Shown: piece by piece, positions 30,673 to 42,779 of the stretch
How positions within the stretch are numbered: position 1 is the first letter of the stretch
How the letters are laid out: each line of letters opens with the position of its first letter
Source: Pterobdella sp. o SKG-2022
Lineage: Eukaryota > Annelida > Clitellata > Hirudinida > Piscicolidae
Length of the DNA: 64,000 nt
Assembly: GCA_964035795.1 (NCBI GenBank)
Contig: OZ038326.1
Span: forward strand, 6,003,759-6,067,758
Reading direction: 5' to 3'
The notes under the pieces: generated by a model
Told to the model about the DNA's origin: nothing
The model's input: the letters and a program-made list of their open reading frames with translations, nothing else
Database searches by the model: none
Made by a program: the position numbers and the translations under genes

Positions 30673-30907
30673 AACTGGAAAATACTAAGCTTTTCGTTAT
30701 TGTAAGGATATCACCATCAGATGATTGAATTAAACAAAAAATGAGTTATGACAACAGTGCTAAATGCAGTCTAACACCAAATTTACAAAATTCAAAAAAT
30801 AAAATTATATCTTTGGTATTTTTAGCGCTGTTGTCATTACGTCTTTTAGATTAATTCAATCACCTGATGATGATATCCGTTGCATATCGAGAGTTTTTGT
30901 TCCAGTT
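30673..30907. mobile_element. Inverted-repeat element with hammerhead/Penelope-like motifs
   Basis: Two arms of about 90 bases in opposite orientation around a short spacer: AACTGGAA at the left tip, TTCCAGTT at the right tip, and a strongly matching inner part (GATATCACCATCAG ... CTGATGATGATATC; GACAACAGTGCTA ... TAGCGCTGTTGTC). Each arm, read outward, has CTGATGR, a short stem-loop and GAAA or GAGA, the layout of a hammerhead core as carried by Penelope-like elements. No coding sequence. A non-autonomous or remnant element is likely; class assignment is inference. Confidence 0.55.
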
Positions 30908-32404
30908 TATAAAAATTTTTGATGATATTTATTTCAATTTAGGCTAAGTTATACTCCATTCATTCCATGTTTCTAAACTCAAAATAAACTTCCCTTGATG
31001 CAAGCATTCTGTGGATTGCTTGGACAACACTTTGAACTGTGCCAAGGCCGTTTCTAAAAACTTGCTCGAGTTTTAATCAATATTTTCGTTCTTTTGAAAA
31101 TCGAAAATTTAAAAAACTCAAATCAAAAAAAAATCAAACAACGAATCCAATAAGCCAATAGTTTTTTGTCAAAAGCTGAAATGTAAAACAAAAATTAAAT
31201 CAAACGAAAAAAATTTTTATTAATTAAATTCATTATAAATGAATTCTTTCAAAACTTGTAGCACACAGCCTAACTGAATGAATAAACCAAATTTCTCAAA
31301 CAACATACTTTATTTTTTTTTTGCTTCAAAACGAAGATGAAAAAAAACAGTGAATAAAAAAATCTCTATTAATAATTAACTTTTTTATAAAATATACTTT
31401 ATGCAATTACTCTAAAGAAATTTACAGCATTTTACAATTTTATATAAATTTCATTAAGTAATCGTAAAAAATTTCTAAAATCTTTTGTTTTGCAAAGTTT
31501 TTCTATTAGATTTATAAACTGCAAAAATTTGATTTAATGTTTCTAAGAGTCGTTTTCCTATATGCATGCATACGACCGCTGATATAAAGATTTCATCAAG
31601 AAAGACCAGTTTCATAGTTTTGCGCTACCTAACACACAATTAGGAAAGTTGTTTTGTCTTTTTGCCTGGAAGTCAATCAGGTTTTTATCATTAATACCTT
31701 TAGCTCAGTGTAATTTGTAAAACTTCAATTTTTTTCGATTTTTAAAAATTATGATGAAGTTAAGCTTAATTGTTTGTTTATTATAAATCTATTATAATTG
31801 AAAACGTTGTAGTGAATAATCGAAAAATATCTAAAACATATATTATGAATATATATGAAGTAGTGATACTTAAAAATGTTACTTTGTTAACGAAAAGCTT
31901 CGTATTTTATTAAACTAACCAGTGTTCTGAAATTATATTCAGTAATAGGTCTCTTTTTTATGTAGGCTAAATTAATTTGAGTTGGCATATAACTCAAGAT
32001 ACAAGAGATTGATGTGATTAGAGATATAATTACATTATTTTCTAATCTTTGGTTCAATACATAAAAGTTTTCAATTATAGCCTTGAAGCTTTAAATTAAG
32101 TCTTATTCATCCACCTAAAGTAAAGCAAAACTTGTACAAGTGCTTTATCTAGAATATTATTGTATGGAGTTTGTGATCTTTTATAATTTTTACTATTTCA
32201 TTAACAAAATGGTAGATAAGCCTTAAGACTTGTTAATTAGTTTAGTCTATCGTACAGAGGTCTTTCAGGCTGTTAACGCTTCATTTAACTAATATTATCT
32301 TTCCATAGGTGCATTCAGTGTAGTTTTATAAATCCAAAAGCTCATGAAATTTTGTATGCTAACACAACATATAAAATCTAATCGAATTATTTTTGTATTT
32401 GTTA

Positions 32405-32680
32405 GACATGCAACCCAATAACTCAGTTGTGGAGTGTTAAGCTAAATTGGAGTGTTGGACTAAATCCAAAGGTAGTGAGTTTGATTCGGGGTTAAAGCAA
32501 CGTGAGATTGGCTATGAACTTATGCAGCTTAAAACAAACGATTTTTATGCGCCAGTGTTTGAACTAACTCCAAGCCTTGATCGGGATGTATGTATAACTA
32601 CTTAGGTGTAATGTGTGTCTGCCTCTAGGCGATGAAGAATATTTTGATGCAACCAAAGCAAGCATCAAATTATCAAATAA
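32405..32680 (+). mobile_element. tRNA-derived SINE, family C
   Basis: A head with ATAACTCAGTTGTGGAG (box A) and GGTAGTGAGTTTGATTCGGG (box B), in which a segment around GGAGTGTT is partly duplicated. It is followed by a GC-richer body (TTGATCGGGATGTATGTA, CTGCCTCTAGGCGATGAAG). The body differs from families A and B. Confidence 0.55.
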
Positions 32681-32999
32681 CCATGCATGGAGAAAAAATA
32701 TATTCCCAAATTTCATAGTTTTAAGTTTTCGTTTTTCAAAACTTAGTTTTCAAATAATTCAAAACAAAAATTAACTCAAAAAAAAACTAAAACATAAAAA
32801 AAAACGGCATTTTTTTAAAGTTATCCTAAAAAATTGTATGCAGAAAGCTTTTTCATATTTTATACTTTAAAAGCAACTAATTAAAACAAAACACTAACCG
32901 AACCACACCAAGCATCCCGTAAGCTAAACTTATAAGACTGAAGGTTGATTGAAGGCAATGAGATTGAAAGATGCTAAGATATTGTAATGTAATGTGGTG

Positions 33000-33090
33000 C
33001 GGTATTTATAAAACGTTTTTCTGTAGATCAAAAAGCGCTTGCTACAAATTTGGTGTAAGAAAACTTACTGTGAAACAAGGGCTAATGAGA
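33000..33090 (-). mobile_element. SINE family A body fragment
   Basis: AAGCGCTTGCTACAAATTTG and CTGTGAAACAAGGGCTAAT on the plus strand match the family A body at 26.9 and 63.2 kb. No tRNA head follows. Confidence 0.55.
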
Positions 33091-33734
33091 AATTCAATAA
33101 TTTAAAATTTTTTCAAACTAAAAATTGTTGCATAAAGTCATTTACATGTACAACCCCAACATTAAACTTATTAATGCAAAGCAAACAGACGCTAAGCTTC
33201 GTTAAAATTTTCAACACAGCGGTATTTCTTAAGAGATTGACCGCAACTTTTTAATAGAATAACACGAAAAATTTTTTGATAAAATTATTAGAAAATTGCG
33301 GAGATTTCTACTTTGATTTAGGATGAAAAATTTTAGGAAAAATGTAGTTAAATTTAATTTTCTTTGCTTCCCTAAAATAAAGAATTTAAAGCCATTTTAA
33401 ATCCTAACTTTTTAATTATACTCTTTCGACTTAAGGTTTCAGTTATAATTCTTCAAACTTGAAATTCAGGATAAAAATAAGCAATAAAACACAAAAAAAA
33501 ACGTTTGAAGTGTTTAAAACGATGATGAACTTTTATTAAATGTACGGGCACTTTAAAAGAAATTAAGGACAAATTTCGCATAACCAGAATGTTATACACT
33601 CTTTATGGCGTTAAAACCCTACTTTTCTCTTGATCCATTTATATTTACACTCAAAACATTCTTTTGTTTTATTGTCACGTTTGTGGAACGGAACCTCTGT
33701 ATAATTGTAGGAGACTCAGTAACTGTTACACTTT

Positions 33735-33900
33735 TTTTTTTAGATCGACTTTCAGTCGCCCCATATTGGGGTTTCGTTAGCTCAACAGATTATTCACAAG
33801 GCGCTACTCCTTGTGTGTATAATTGTCGGCCCGCGCGGGATTGAACCCGGTCACTTTAGATAACTAGTCTAACGCTTTATCAGCTGAGCTATGCGGGCCG
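33735..33900 (-). mobile_element. tRNA-derived SINE, family B, with near-intact tRNA head
   Basis: The minus strand, 33899 down to 33828, folds as a tRNA: a perfect 7-bp acceptor stem GGCCCGC/GCGGGCC, an anticodon stem TTAGA/TCTAA with loop CTAGTTA (anticodon AGT if standard) and TTCAATC in the T loop. U at position 37 and a weak D stem argue against a working tRNA. The body that follows (GGAGTAGCGCCTTGTGAA, then AACGAAACCCCAATATGGGG) recurs in part at 14.09 kb. Confidence 0.7.
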
Positions 33901-34585
33901 ACTGTTTCACTTAGAATAGTTTTATTTAGCTTATAATTTTCATAAATGGTTTCATGATGTTGCAACTAAGGGTTTTCATATACAGCAAAATATTTAGTTT
34001 TTTGTTTTGAATGGAAAAGATCAAAATTCAAAAGATGAGATATATAATGAGAGATAAGAACATTCTCTTGGGAAGATTTTTTTTGCAGAAAACTGCAGAT
34101 AAACTTGGCTATAATTTATAAGTTGCTCAAAAAAAGCTTTTGAAAATTGATGGAAACATAGAAAAAGTTAATCTCTCATAAAAATGGAAAAAAATTTAAA
34201 GCAAAGAAGTTATAGAAATTGAAAATATTACTAAGAAAATGGACTTTGAAATGGAAAACGCCATATAGCAACCAATCAGGGTTTCAATTTATTACTTCCA
34301 AAAAACTTCAAATTTAAAAAAATTATCGAAGATAAGTTTGAGTTTTATTGTATCATTGATATTTTCCTACGTTACAAAACCTCATGCTTTTTTCCTATGT
34401 GAGTCTTTTTAAATGTAAATAACTTTTAAGACTCTATCATGGATTTCGCATAATACTTTTAAAACGTTTCACAACTATGTTGATTTTATAATTTTTTTTT
34501 ATTTATAGGTTTTTTAATTGCTGTTACAATCGATTAAAAAAACCTTCTGTTTATAACACACACTAGTTGAGATAGAAGTTTTCCA

Positions 34586-34732
34586 ATGAATTCAATACAA
34601 ACACTGCGACAAAAACTTACTGAGCGCTGGGAGGTTAACGAAACCAGACTCCATGACAGATACATGCAAATTACACCACAACAATTATATTTTATGCAAG
34701 TTTTATCAGAGCAGATCTCAGCACAGTGTTGA
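34586..34732 (+). CDS. Small coding-like exon, unidentified
   Basis: 48 codons from ATG, less A/T-rich than the flanks; the translation is a charged, amphipathic helix-like sequence (RQKLTERWEVNETRLHDRY, then TPQQLYFMQVLSEQI). A possible donor CA|GTGTTG lies at its end. The opposite strand is also open here, but its translation (cysteine-rich, hydrophobic) looks less natural. I recognise no family. Confidence 0.28.
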   Translation: MNSIQTLRQKLTERWEVNETRLHDRYMQITPQQLYFMQVLSEQISAQC

Positions 34733-36530
34733 TTTATTGCGCTCCTATGTTTTTTGTAACAACATAAAAAGTTCAATTTAACCCTCTCTTCCCACCAAAA
34801 AAAAATATTTATACTTCATAAATTAAGGGTATAACAAAAAAAATGATACTATACTCTAAAAATTTTTAAAAAAATAAATAAGTTTTCTACAGAGAAAAAG
34901 TAAACCATGACTTTTCGATGTTAAAAGTAAGTTTTAAAAAAAAGTAGCTTAAAAATGGTTGGATATTAATACCAAAAAATGTAACCATTAACACAGAACA
35001 TTTGTTTCCAACTTTGCCATTGGTTCTTGAGTGCTAGCATTAGTTTTACAAGACGGGTCTCAATATCCCGTATGTAACCATTTAATATCTCATGTCTTAT
35101 TCCGAGTCACCCGTTGTCACGGCATTCATCATATATTAATTCTATTGAATGATTTTCTCGAAAGGTTTCCTTAAGAATTGTAGCAGTTTGTTAGTTTGAT
35201 GCGAGAATGTTTCCATTTTTCTTGTTAGTAGTAATAAATATAACTTTACTATTAAAAATTTTCTCTCTCAGTAATAGTAGTAATAGTTGAAAGATTGAAA
35301 CCTTATTATAATCGAATTATTTGTATTATAAAAGGCACTCAAAAACCTGGATAAGTAAAATTTGAAGTAGTTCAGATTTATGAAAAGTCCGGAGTTTTGA
35401 AGGTTTTTCAAAAAAAGCATTTTGATAAAGTGCACTCAACAAAACTTTTTGTTTATTAGACATGTTCTCAAAAATGTCGCTCAACTTTGTTGCTTCATCG
35501 ATGTTGGCCTTTCTTTGATAAGTTTATCCTGAAGAAAATAAATTTTCATGAATTCTTGTTCAGTTATAAGACTTTTTGTTTCTAGTTCTGGTGTTAAATC
35601 AGTTTACATTTTGACTTATTTATTAAAAAACTGTCCTTTAAAATAACTTTTTCAAATTCATTTTTTTCGTTTTTATTACTATTTACTCATATTATATGTG
35701 GATTATCTAGAAAGTGTCTTTTTATGTTTTATGTGAATATTCAATCATCTCTTATTTTTGTTTTTAATTTGTATTGTTATATATATTGTGACTAAAATGA
35801 AAAGTTGATAATAACAGCCACAATCATATGAAAAGTTGTGGTCAAAATATTTTGCTTCAAGTTTAGTGCTGTCGTTATTTTTAAAAAAGGCTTAAAGAAA
35901 ACTGTCAGTTTTTTTTCTAGTTTTTCTTTATTTTTTAACAAAAAACATGAAATAAGAAGAATTTTTAATACATTTATTGAGAATCGGAAGCTATAATTTT
36001 CGATAAGTTTAGCCTTATCATAAAACGTTAGCGTTACAAAATATTGAAGAAAAATACATACGATGTCTCTGAATAGTTTTTCTTTGTCTACATTTATAAT
36101 AACTTCGAATGTTTCAACTATTGTACATGCATCAAAACATTCTAAAGTTGTTTTTATTTTTTGAAAAATTCGAAAAAATTTACAATGTTGTTAAAGATTG
36201 GAAGTAGGGAAACTATGAGAAAAATAGTATTGATTCATTAATGAATCAAAGCTGTATCGATTCAGAAAAAATCAGTTTTACTGATTTATTGAAATACCAA
36301 TTATAAACTAGGAAGAAATTGAAGTTTTAAAAACTCATAAGAAAGACCACAAAGCATGAAACATAATGAAAGACGGAATATTGATTGAAAAGGTAAATTC
36401 TAAATCAATTATTTTTGGATACACTAACCTTTTCCATAAAGCTCGTAACCAATTTTAGTTTTTTGATAACATTATTTAAAGTGTATCAAATTGATTAGTT
36501 TGTATAAAAATTATTATGATAACCAATGTT

Positions 36531-36703
36531 CTTGATTTTTTTTCATAGATGAGGAAGATTCAAGAAACATTTATTTTTCAAAAAGAAACTAAAATTTTTG
36601 ACGCATTCAACTTTGTCATAAATTCATTAGTACATTATATTTTAGTTTCTTTTTGGAAAATAAATGTATCTAAAATCTTATTCATTCTATGAAAAAAATC
36701 AAG
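36531..36703. repeat. Inverted repeat with 64-bp arms
   Basis: Arms 36531-36594 and 36640-36703 are reverse complements with a few mismatches (CTTGATTTTTTTTCATAGA ... TCTATGAAAAAAATCAAG; CAAAAAGAAACTAAAA ... TTTTAGTTTCTTTTTGGAAA). The 45-base loop contains the dispersed CTAATGA hairpin motif. Foldback/MITE-like; no target-site duplication can be fixed by eye. Confidence 0.75.
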
Positions 36704-37271
36704 AAAATTGAATAAAAAAGATACATAAGATGTCTCTGAAAAAAATAATCAATTTGTTTTATGTTAGCTTCAAATTCAGTTAAGAGTTTTAAATCATATG
36801 AAAAAGCGTTTCAGAATATTTCAATAATTATCTGTGAGTGAAAGCCCGTGGTTTTAGGAAGATAAACAAACAACCAAGTGAAAAAACAATCTATCAATAA
36901 ACGAGCACACCACTATAAAAACCTTTGGTATTGTGGCTTAGTAGAAACTTCCAGGCTCAAATTTAGACATGATGAGCACTGGTAGTTGCAAGTGTTTTCA
37001 GAAACTCATGTTTTTGATTGGCAGCAGGCATACAAAATCTGAATGAAAAATAAGAACTTAATTAATTGGGATGAAGCTGAGTATGCCTTTGGGAACTGTA
37101 AAGCTATTTTAGTTCTTTGAAATATGATTCTTCCAGTTCTTAGCAAAAGAATTGGCTCTGTTTGGTTTTTAGAAAAATTGATAAAATCTGGTTTATAATG
37201 TTTTAAAAAAATTTTTATTGACATTTTCACAAATAAGAGTTATGAATGATAACGTTGCAAAACCTTTTTGA

Positions 37272-37365
37272 AACCTTCCTAGAATACTTACAAGTGTGAG
37301 TTAGACGTGGTTTGAAAACCTTTCTAGAATACTTACAAGTGTGAGTTAGACGTGGTTTGAAAACC
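37272..37365. repeat. Tandem duplication, 45-bp unit, two copies
   Basis: The unit containing CTAGAATACTTACAAGTGTG and AGTTAGACGTGGTTTGAAA is repeated twice, nearly identical, with period 45. Confidence 0.9.
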
Positions 37366-38775
37366 TTCAAAATAATTGAAGTTTGAAAGTGTTCCCATAT
37401 CTTATTTGAATCACATTTTTTATAGAATCAACGTTTATATAAAACTTTTTTTTTCATTGACGAATCTATATTGAAAAAGTTTCTTCAGATCTCAATACTT
37501 AAACTTCTCAACAACAATTAATAATTTTGATAATGACCATCAGCTTTCTTTCTAAAAAACATCTAAGAAATTGATATTGTGTAAGAGATAAGAATGCGAG
37601 CCTGTGCTCAGATAGGTGTGTCTAGAGTGGGCAGTCGAAGCAGTTTGAATTGGGAACACGTGCCTAAACAAGAAGCATTGGCGTCTCTGCGGTTCTGATA
37701 AAGTTTATTTGGGTATATCAAGAATCATTAATTCAAATAATCAAATAATACCATTTCATTTTTTATGATGTTTCATGAGGAATATTTTTGTGTGCCTAAA
37801 GGATGTGATGTGAAGAATAGGTGTATAGAAAAATTCTAAAATGCTACAAAAAAATAGACTCCCATTGAAAGGAATAATACTGCTCAAAATTCTATAGCTT
37901 TCATTTTAAAAGATTAACTTAGTATTTTTTTAAATACTCAGAATATGTTGATATTTTAAAAGTTTAAGAAACTTTGAAAAAAATTTTTTATCAGGTTTCA
38001 TTTTTAATTCTTAAAAAGCACTTTAGTCTATGTGGCAACGAACTACGTCTCTCAACCCGTATGTCTTGGATTTGAATCCAGACTTCGGATTTCTTATAAA
38101 TTTAATATTTGATTTTTTTCTAAAAATATTTAGTTTTTAATTTCCACTTAATTTTTTTATAAAAAATATTCTTCTAAATTTCAAATTTTTCAATCTTGGT
38201 CAAAAGCTTACTATCTTCATCATGTTGACCGCAGTCGAAATTCTATGACTAAAAAACTAGAAACTAAATACGGAAAAACATGAAAAGTAATATCTTAAAT
38301 ACTTGGCATTTTATTCTTACAGAGCTATTTCATAATAAACCAATATTATGAATAATATTGTTGGGATAGAGCCAATAAAAGTTAACATAGGCATCAGTAA
38401 CCAAGTTAAAATGTAAGATTATATTCGAAATACTGAAATGCTTCAAAGTAAAAAAACTGTATCAATGAAATAAAATATTTTAAATTTCAAAACAAGAGTT
38501 TCACAAACATTTTTGTTGTGTTTTTTTTTTTTATAAATGTTAGTTTGGCTTGACTGGCTTAATCTCACTGCTAAGAAATTTTTTTTTTTAAATTTTATTT
38601 ATAATTTATTAATTTTAATTAATGTTTAATTTCATTTTTTTTTGGAAAACATTCTTTTAACGACTAGTTTCCAAAAAAAGTTGAAACGTATTTATAATTG
38701 ATTTATTTGAACATTTCCTTAAAATGACTAATCAATTTTTTTTTTGTGAAATATTGAAAGATCTTTTGGGTTTTT

Positions 38776-39234
38776 GTGATGCTTTTGTCTAAGATAGTTT
38801 ATGTGTCTAAAAATGTTGTTTTCTGGATTTATAAGGCGATTATTATAAGTTTGGATAAAAAAATGTATTCAAAAGCAGTTTCAAAAGAACATTGTAAACT
38901 GAATGAATACATTGAGAAAATATCAAAGAACGTGAAAAGAATTGAGAATTGTCATTGTGAGGCACAAACTGTAGACAAACTCTATTGGAGTTTAAATGAT
39001 TTAAAAATAAAAAATGTATTGGGAATCCTGAATAAAACTACGTCATCAGTTTGGATGAAAAATGGGGAACTATCTTTCAGAGATAATTTCATAAACGATT
39101 TATGGAAAGATATTCATTTAATTTTATTAAATAATCTGGGAATTCATTTAATGTTCAGAAAATTTTTAATTCAAATGAATAATTTCTTCGAAGTCTTTGG
39201 AACGTGTTTGAAAAGCTGCAAATTCTTATACTAA
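38776..39234 (+). CDS. 152-aa open frame, unidentified
   Basis: Open for 152 codons in DNA where stops are expected roughly every 12 codons, so chance is unlikely. A hydrophobic N-terminus (VYVSKNVVFWIYKAIIISL) could be a signal anchor. The rest is Lys/Asn/Leu-rich and probably helical, with cysteines in HCKL, NCHCEA and GTCLKSC. No intron is needed. AATAAA hexamers follow from about 250 bases downstream. No family is recognised. It could be an orphan secreted or membrane protein, or a single exon. Composition (A/T-rich codons, K-rich) resembles the N-terminal region of the SPR-like receptor. Confidence 0.4.
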   Translation: MMLLSKIVYVSKNVVFWIYKAIIISLDKKMYSKAVSKEHCKLNEYIEKISKNVKRIENCHCEAQTVDKLYWSLNDLKIKNVLGILNKTTSSVWMKNGELSFRDNFINDLWKDIHLILLNNLGIHLMFRKFLIQMNNFFEVFGTCLKSCKFLY

Positions 39235-41540
39235 AATTCCATTAATTCTCGAAATTCACCTAAAATAGTAATAAAAAACTTAATTGATTTTTGATAGAGA
39301 AGAATAAAGATAGTAAAATATTATGAATTATTTTATAAAAATCAAATATAAATTATTTTAATTACTTATAGATATCAAATAACGATCAATGTTAAAATAT
39401 AAGAACTAAATGAATTAAACAGTTTATGAGTTTAAAAATTATTAAATAAATCTTTAAAATAAAATCATAAATAAAGAATAAATACTTTTATTTAAAAAAT
39501 ATTTCTTTATTTATGTATAAAAACATAATAAATAGATATACTAATATACAAATAAAATGTGTAGTTTTCTAGGTGACCTTTATCCTTACCTGAAACCAGC
39601 CCCTCTTTGTGACAACTGTGAGCAATGTCATATTAAAGTTCCTTCAGACATTTTGATAACAGCTGACAATTACGGTTTCAATTGGTTTAATTAGACTTTT
39701 CTTTATTTTTGGTTTGAAGACTATGGTGAGAGACCACTAAGGATTTTTGACTTAAGAGATTTTATACTTAATTCGTTGTATAACGATCTAATAGAACTCA
39801 TCAATGAAGTAAAACTTGGTTCAACTTCTTCAATTCTGCAAGTTTTTATTTTCAAACCTTTTTTAAGGTTTGAAGATTGAAACAGAGTTTTACTTTCCAC
39901 GAGTTTAGACCTGATAGTAGTTTCATCAGATAAATTTTATTACAGGGTGAATGAAAGACAAAAGTATAACGTCTAAAAAACAGTTTATTCGGGCTTTCAA
40001 TGGCAAAACCTTTTACTGAGCTTTCCACCCTCAATTGCAAATAAGTGCAGATTGAATATTTTCATCAGAAAATTTCAAAACATAAAAATTTTTCTCAAAG
40101 ACTTCGAATTTAAAAAATTGCAACGTGGCTGTAGTCTCTGAGATAATTGAAACCGACCAAGGGTTATAAGTTGAAAAGTTATTGAAACAATAGTAAAAGT
40201 TTTTATGTTTTTTCTGAAAAGTATTTGAAAGTTACAAAGTGTTGCACAGTAGTTATGGGGCTTGTAAATCAACCAATGATAATTTGAAAACAGAAAATCA
40301 ACGTGAATACATGAAAAAGTATGCGTATTTTTGCTCTGAAACACGAGTTATGTTTTTTTTTGTTTTGAATATCCAAATAATATGTATATATCAACAGTTT
40401 AGATGGCATGACAACATAATTTGAAAATTTTTAAGAGCTGTTTACAGACTCATTGAGATGAAGATGTAAAATTTAAATGAAGTTTTTAAAAAAATGGCAA
40501 AAAGTAGGTCGCTGAGATGTTTAATATTGAGACAACCCAAAAAATTGAAGTTCAACCTTTGGGGTTATATGGAAAATATTAATAAAAGCGCGCTATATCA
40601 AAATTTGCGCCAAGTTGAAAGTTATGAAGAATTGAAAAGTCTACTTTTGATGTATTTAAATTTACGTGAAATATGATCTTCAGCAAAAAAGCTTCTAAAA
40701 CGTTTGGTTTTTTTGAAAACTACATACAATTAATGTCCATTTCTGTTAATGAGAAGCTAATAAGAAAAGATTCAAACTCAAAGCTCTTCATTCTTTTGAA
40801 ATTTTTAATTACTGTAATATAAGGAGACCCTTTAACACAATTATAGAAGCAAATAAAGCTTTCTTTTTTTTGATCTACGCTAAGCCTGATTGAGCCAAGA
40901 GGATGCAATATAGAAATCTTTGATTATACAAACTTTCAAACTTCCAAAATCACTATTAATTTTTGTTCATTTTTATTATTTATTTAATAATTTTTTGAAA
41001 CAATTCTTGTTATGTTGTTTTCTTTTAATGCCTATTAGTATTTTAACTTATTTTTATATATACCAAAAATTTTAAAATTAAGCACTTTTTTCTGTTATAT
41101 AGTTATGAAGCAAGAACTAGTTTGGTTATAACCTGATGATAGAACAGCAAAATTGTAAAAAACATTTTCAAATCAATATTGAAACTAAATGTTTCAATTT
41201 GATAAATAAAAATGTCAAACATAATCTCTTCATAAAGGAAAACTTGAAAGCCAGTTTACAATTTCTCGAGTATAAAATACCAGCTGATCTGTTCTTTAAA
41301 CTGATTTGAAAATTAATCAAACTCGCATTTTGAAATGAACTAAAAATTTATAGCCACTCAAAAGTATTAACCATGAACAAAGCTTTACGATCAGCTATTG
41401 AAATGTTGATTTGATCTGTTTACTAAGTTTAATAACCAATTTCAAGAAAAAACATGAAGATTAATGCTTTAAAAATAGGCATAAACAACAACAAAAAAAC
41501 AATTCAATTAAACTACCAGACAAATATTGTTGTGAAGCTT

Positions 41541-41805
41541 ATGTAGACTTCAGGGCAAGGTGCATTCCCAGGCATCAGTAACTAAACGACATAGTAGAAC
41601 GTACCATTGAAAAATCAGTAGTTTTCAGCCAATGAAAACCTTAGGTTTTGAACAAATTGGAGAGAAGCGACCAAATGGGTTTGATATTTTTTGGTAAAAA
41701 CTGGTGAATGCCTCGCTTGGGACACTTTCACAATCCCATTTGCTACAAACAGTAGTCAACCTAGGTGGAGATTCTCAACAAGCGGGACCCTCCAACCTTG
41801 ATGTG
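41541..41805 (+). repeat. GC-richer repeat-like segment ending in the TATC array
   Basis: A segment less A/T-rich than its surroundings (GGTGGAGATTCTCAACAAGC, GGGACCCTCCAACCTTGATG) that runs directly into the TATC microsatellite. It looks like the 3' end of a dispersed element with a microsatellite tail; only one copy is in the window. Confidence 0.35.
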
Positions 41806-42432
<627 letters not shown>

Positions 42433-42779
42433 AAGTAGTTATTCTCTTTTTTTTTCATTTCACTTTCTTCACCATTTTCCAACAAAAGTTTTTTCTCATT
42501 CAGCTTATAAGATGTCATTTTGCAATAACTATGTTTTTTCCAAAATTCAATTTTTACAAATTGATCATTTGAATTCAAAATTACAAAACTTCCCATATGC
42601 CTGCATTTGAAATATCCATGTAGGTCCCAATAACCGCCTTGAAACGAATTATAATATTGAAAAAATTTTTTGAATAACTTTTGAAAAATTTCTATCAGTA
42701 TTCTAAATAACTGAAATGGTCAAGCTGTGATTATAACTGGGTGTCTAACTTTTGATTACCTTAGTAACTTCATCTCATT

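Noticed and set aside
38035..38095. tRNA-like stretch with TTTGAATCC box B
   Set aside because: No acceptor stem or anticodon arm could be folded; at most a SINE trace.
39580..39640. Minus-strand MTLLTVVTKRGWFQ followed by a GTAAGG donor
   Set aside because: One good donor alone is weak evidence; no following exon could be found.
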